Assembly: GCF_014654615.1 (NCBI RefSeq)
Contig: NZ_BNBB01000036.1
Coordinates: 1-55,730, forward strand
Origin: Streptosporangium violaceochromogenes
Lineage (GTDB): Bacteria; Actinomycetota; Actinomycetes; Streptosporangiales; Streptosporangiaceae
Direction: 5' to 3'
DNA: 55,730 nt
Shown piece after piece: positions 55,669 through 55,730 of the stretch. Below the pieces are notes generated by a model. The model was not told where the DNA came from. It did not search any database and saw only the letters and a list, made by a program, of their open reading frames with translations. The number at the start of each line of letters is the position of its first letter. Position 1 is the stretch's first letter. The translations under genes and the position numbers were made by a program.

Positions 55669-55730
55669 GCCGACGGCGCGGAGCCCCGGTCCCCCTCCGC
55701 GGAGGGGGACCGGGGCTCCGCGCCGTCGGC
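55669..55730. repeat. Perfect 62-base palindrome at the right window edge
   Basis: Bases 55669-55698 are exactly complementary to 55701-55730, with only GC in the centre, which is itself part of the dyad. Half-site begins GCCGACGGCGCGGAGCCCCG. It lies 70 bases upstream of the LysR start, so it is either the terminator of the next gene or a long operator/cruciform. The palindrome may go on beyond the window. Confidence 0.85.

Overview
The window is very GC-rich (roughly 70-75% by eye), with compact operons, many GTG starts and four-base GTGA stop/start overlaps. Together with a DUF397/XRE regulator pair, a PF04672 SAM-methyltransferase, F420/PPOX enzymes, a fused anthranilate synthase and DmdR/IdeR-type iron boxes, this points to a filamentous actinobacterium, probably near Streptosporangiales. 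That placement is inference; no species marker beyond the last bases of a 5S rRNA is present.

Layout. 1-0.5 kb: 3' end of a 5S rRNA gene, its terminator and a decayed MFS transporter gene. 0.8-2.6 kb: a sodium:solute symporter with its DUF3311 partner (minus strand). 2.9-7.4 kb: a tryptophan attenuator with a 13-residue leader peptide, fused trpE(G), a FluG-like amidohydrolase with unusual metal-site residues, and thyX. 7.4-11.5 kb: a decayed stretch (broken peptide-binding protein gene), a 663-residue unrecognised protein and a small secreted six-cysteine protein. 11.7-15.8 kb: a low-molecular-weight phosphatase and the iron-uptake operon efeUOB behind two tandem DmdR/IdeR-like boxes.

16.2-30.7 kb is the most coherent system: a five-gene peptide-type ABC importer, a GNAT protein, MurQ etherase, a YbbE/AmiE-like serine hydrolase, an RpiR/MurR-like regulator, a NagZ-like glucosaminidase, a BadF-type amino-sugar kinase and a phosphoglucomutase. 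It resembles the Bacillus murQ-murR-murP-amiE-nagZ cell-wall salvage operon with the PTS transporter replaced by an ABC importer plus a MurK-like kinase. AT-rich islets carrying GTGAAA-like motifs sit in front of its transcription units.

31-36.8 kb holds a fasciclin protein, the SAM-methyltransferase, an RsbW-like ATPase, DUF397/XRE, two F420/PPOX proteins and a peptide deformylase. 36.7-47.2 kb is corrin-ring biosynthesis: cobL, cobM, cobK (plus), cobG, cobH, a cobIJ fusion (minus), and cobN behind a cobalamin riboswitch. 47.3-55.7 kb holds sodC, lysA, and divergently from lysA an operon with a polar-amino-acid ABC importer, an N-acyl-D-amino-acid deacylase and a class A beta-lactamase-like protein without a signal peptide. 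A LysR regulator and a perfect 62-base palindrome end the window. The two salvage systems could together recover the sugar and peptide parts of peptidoglycan, which is a hypothesis.
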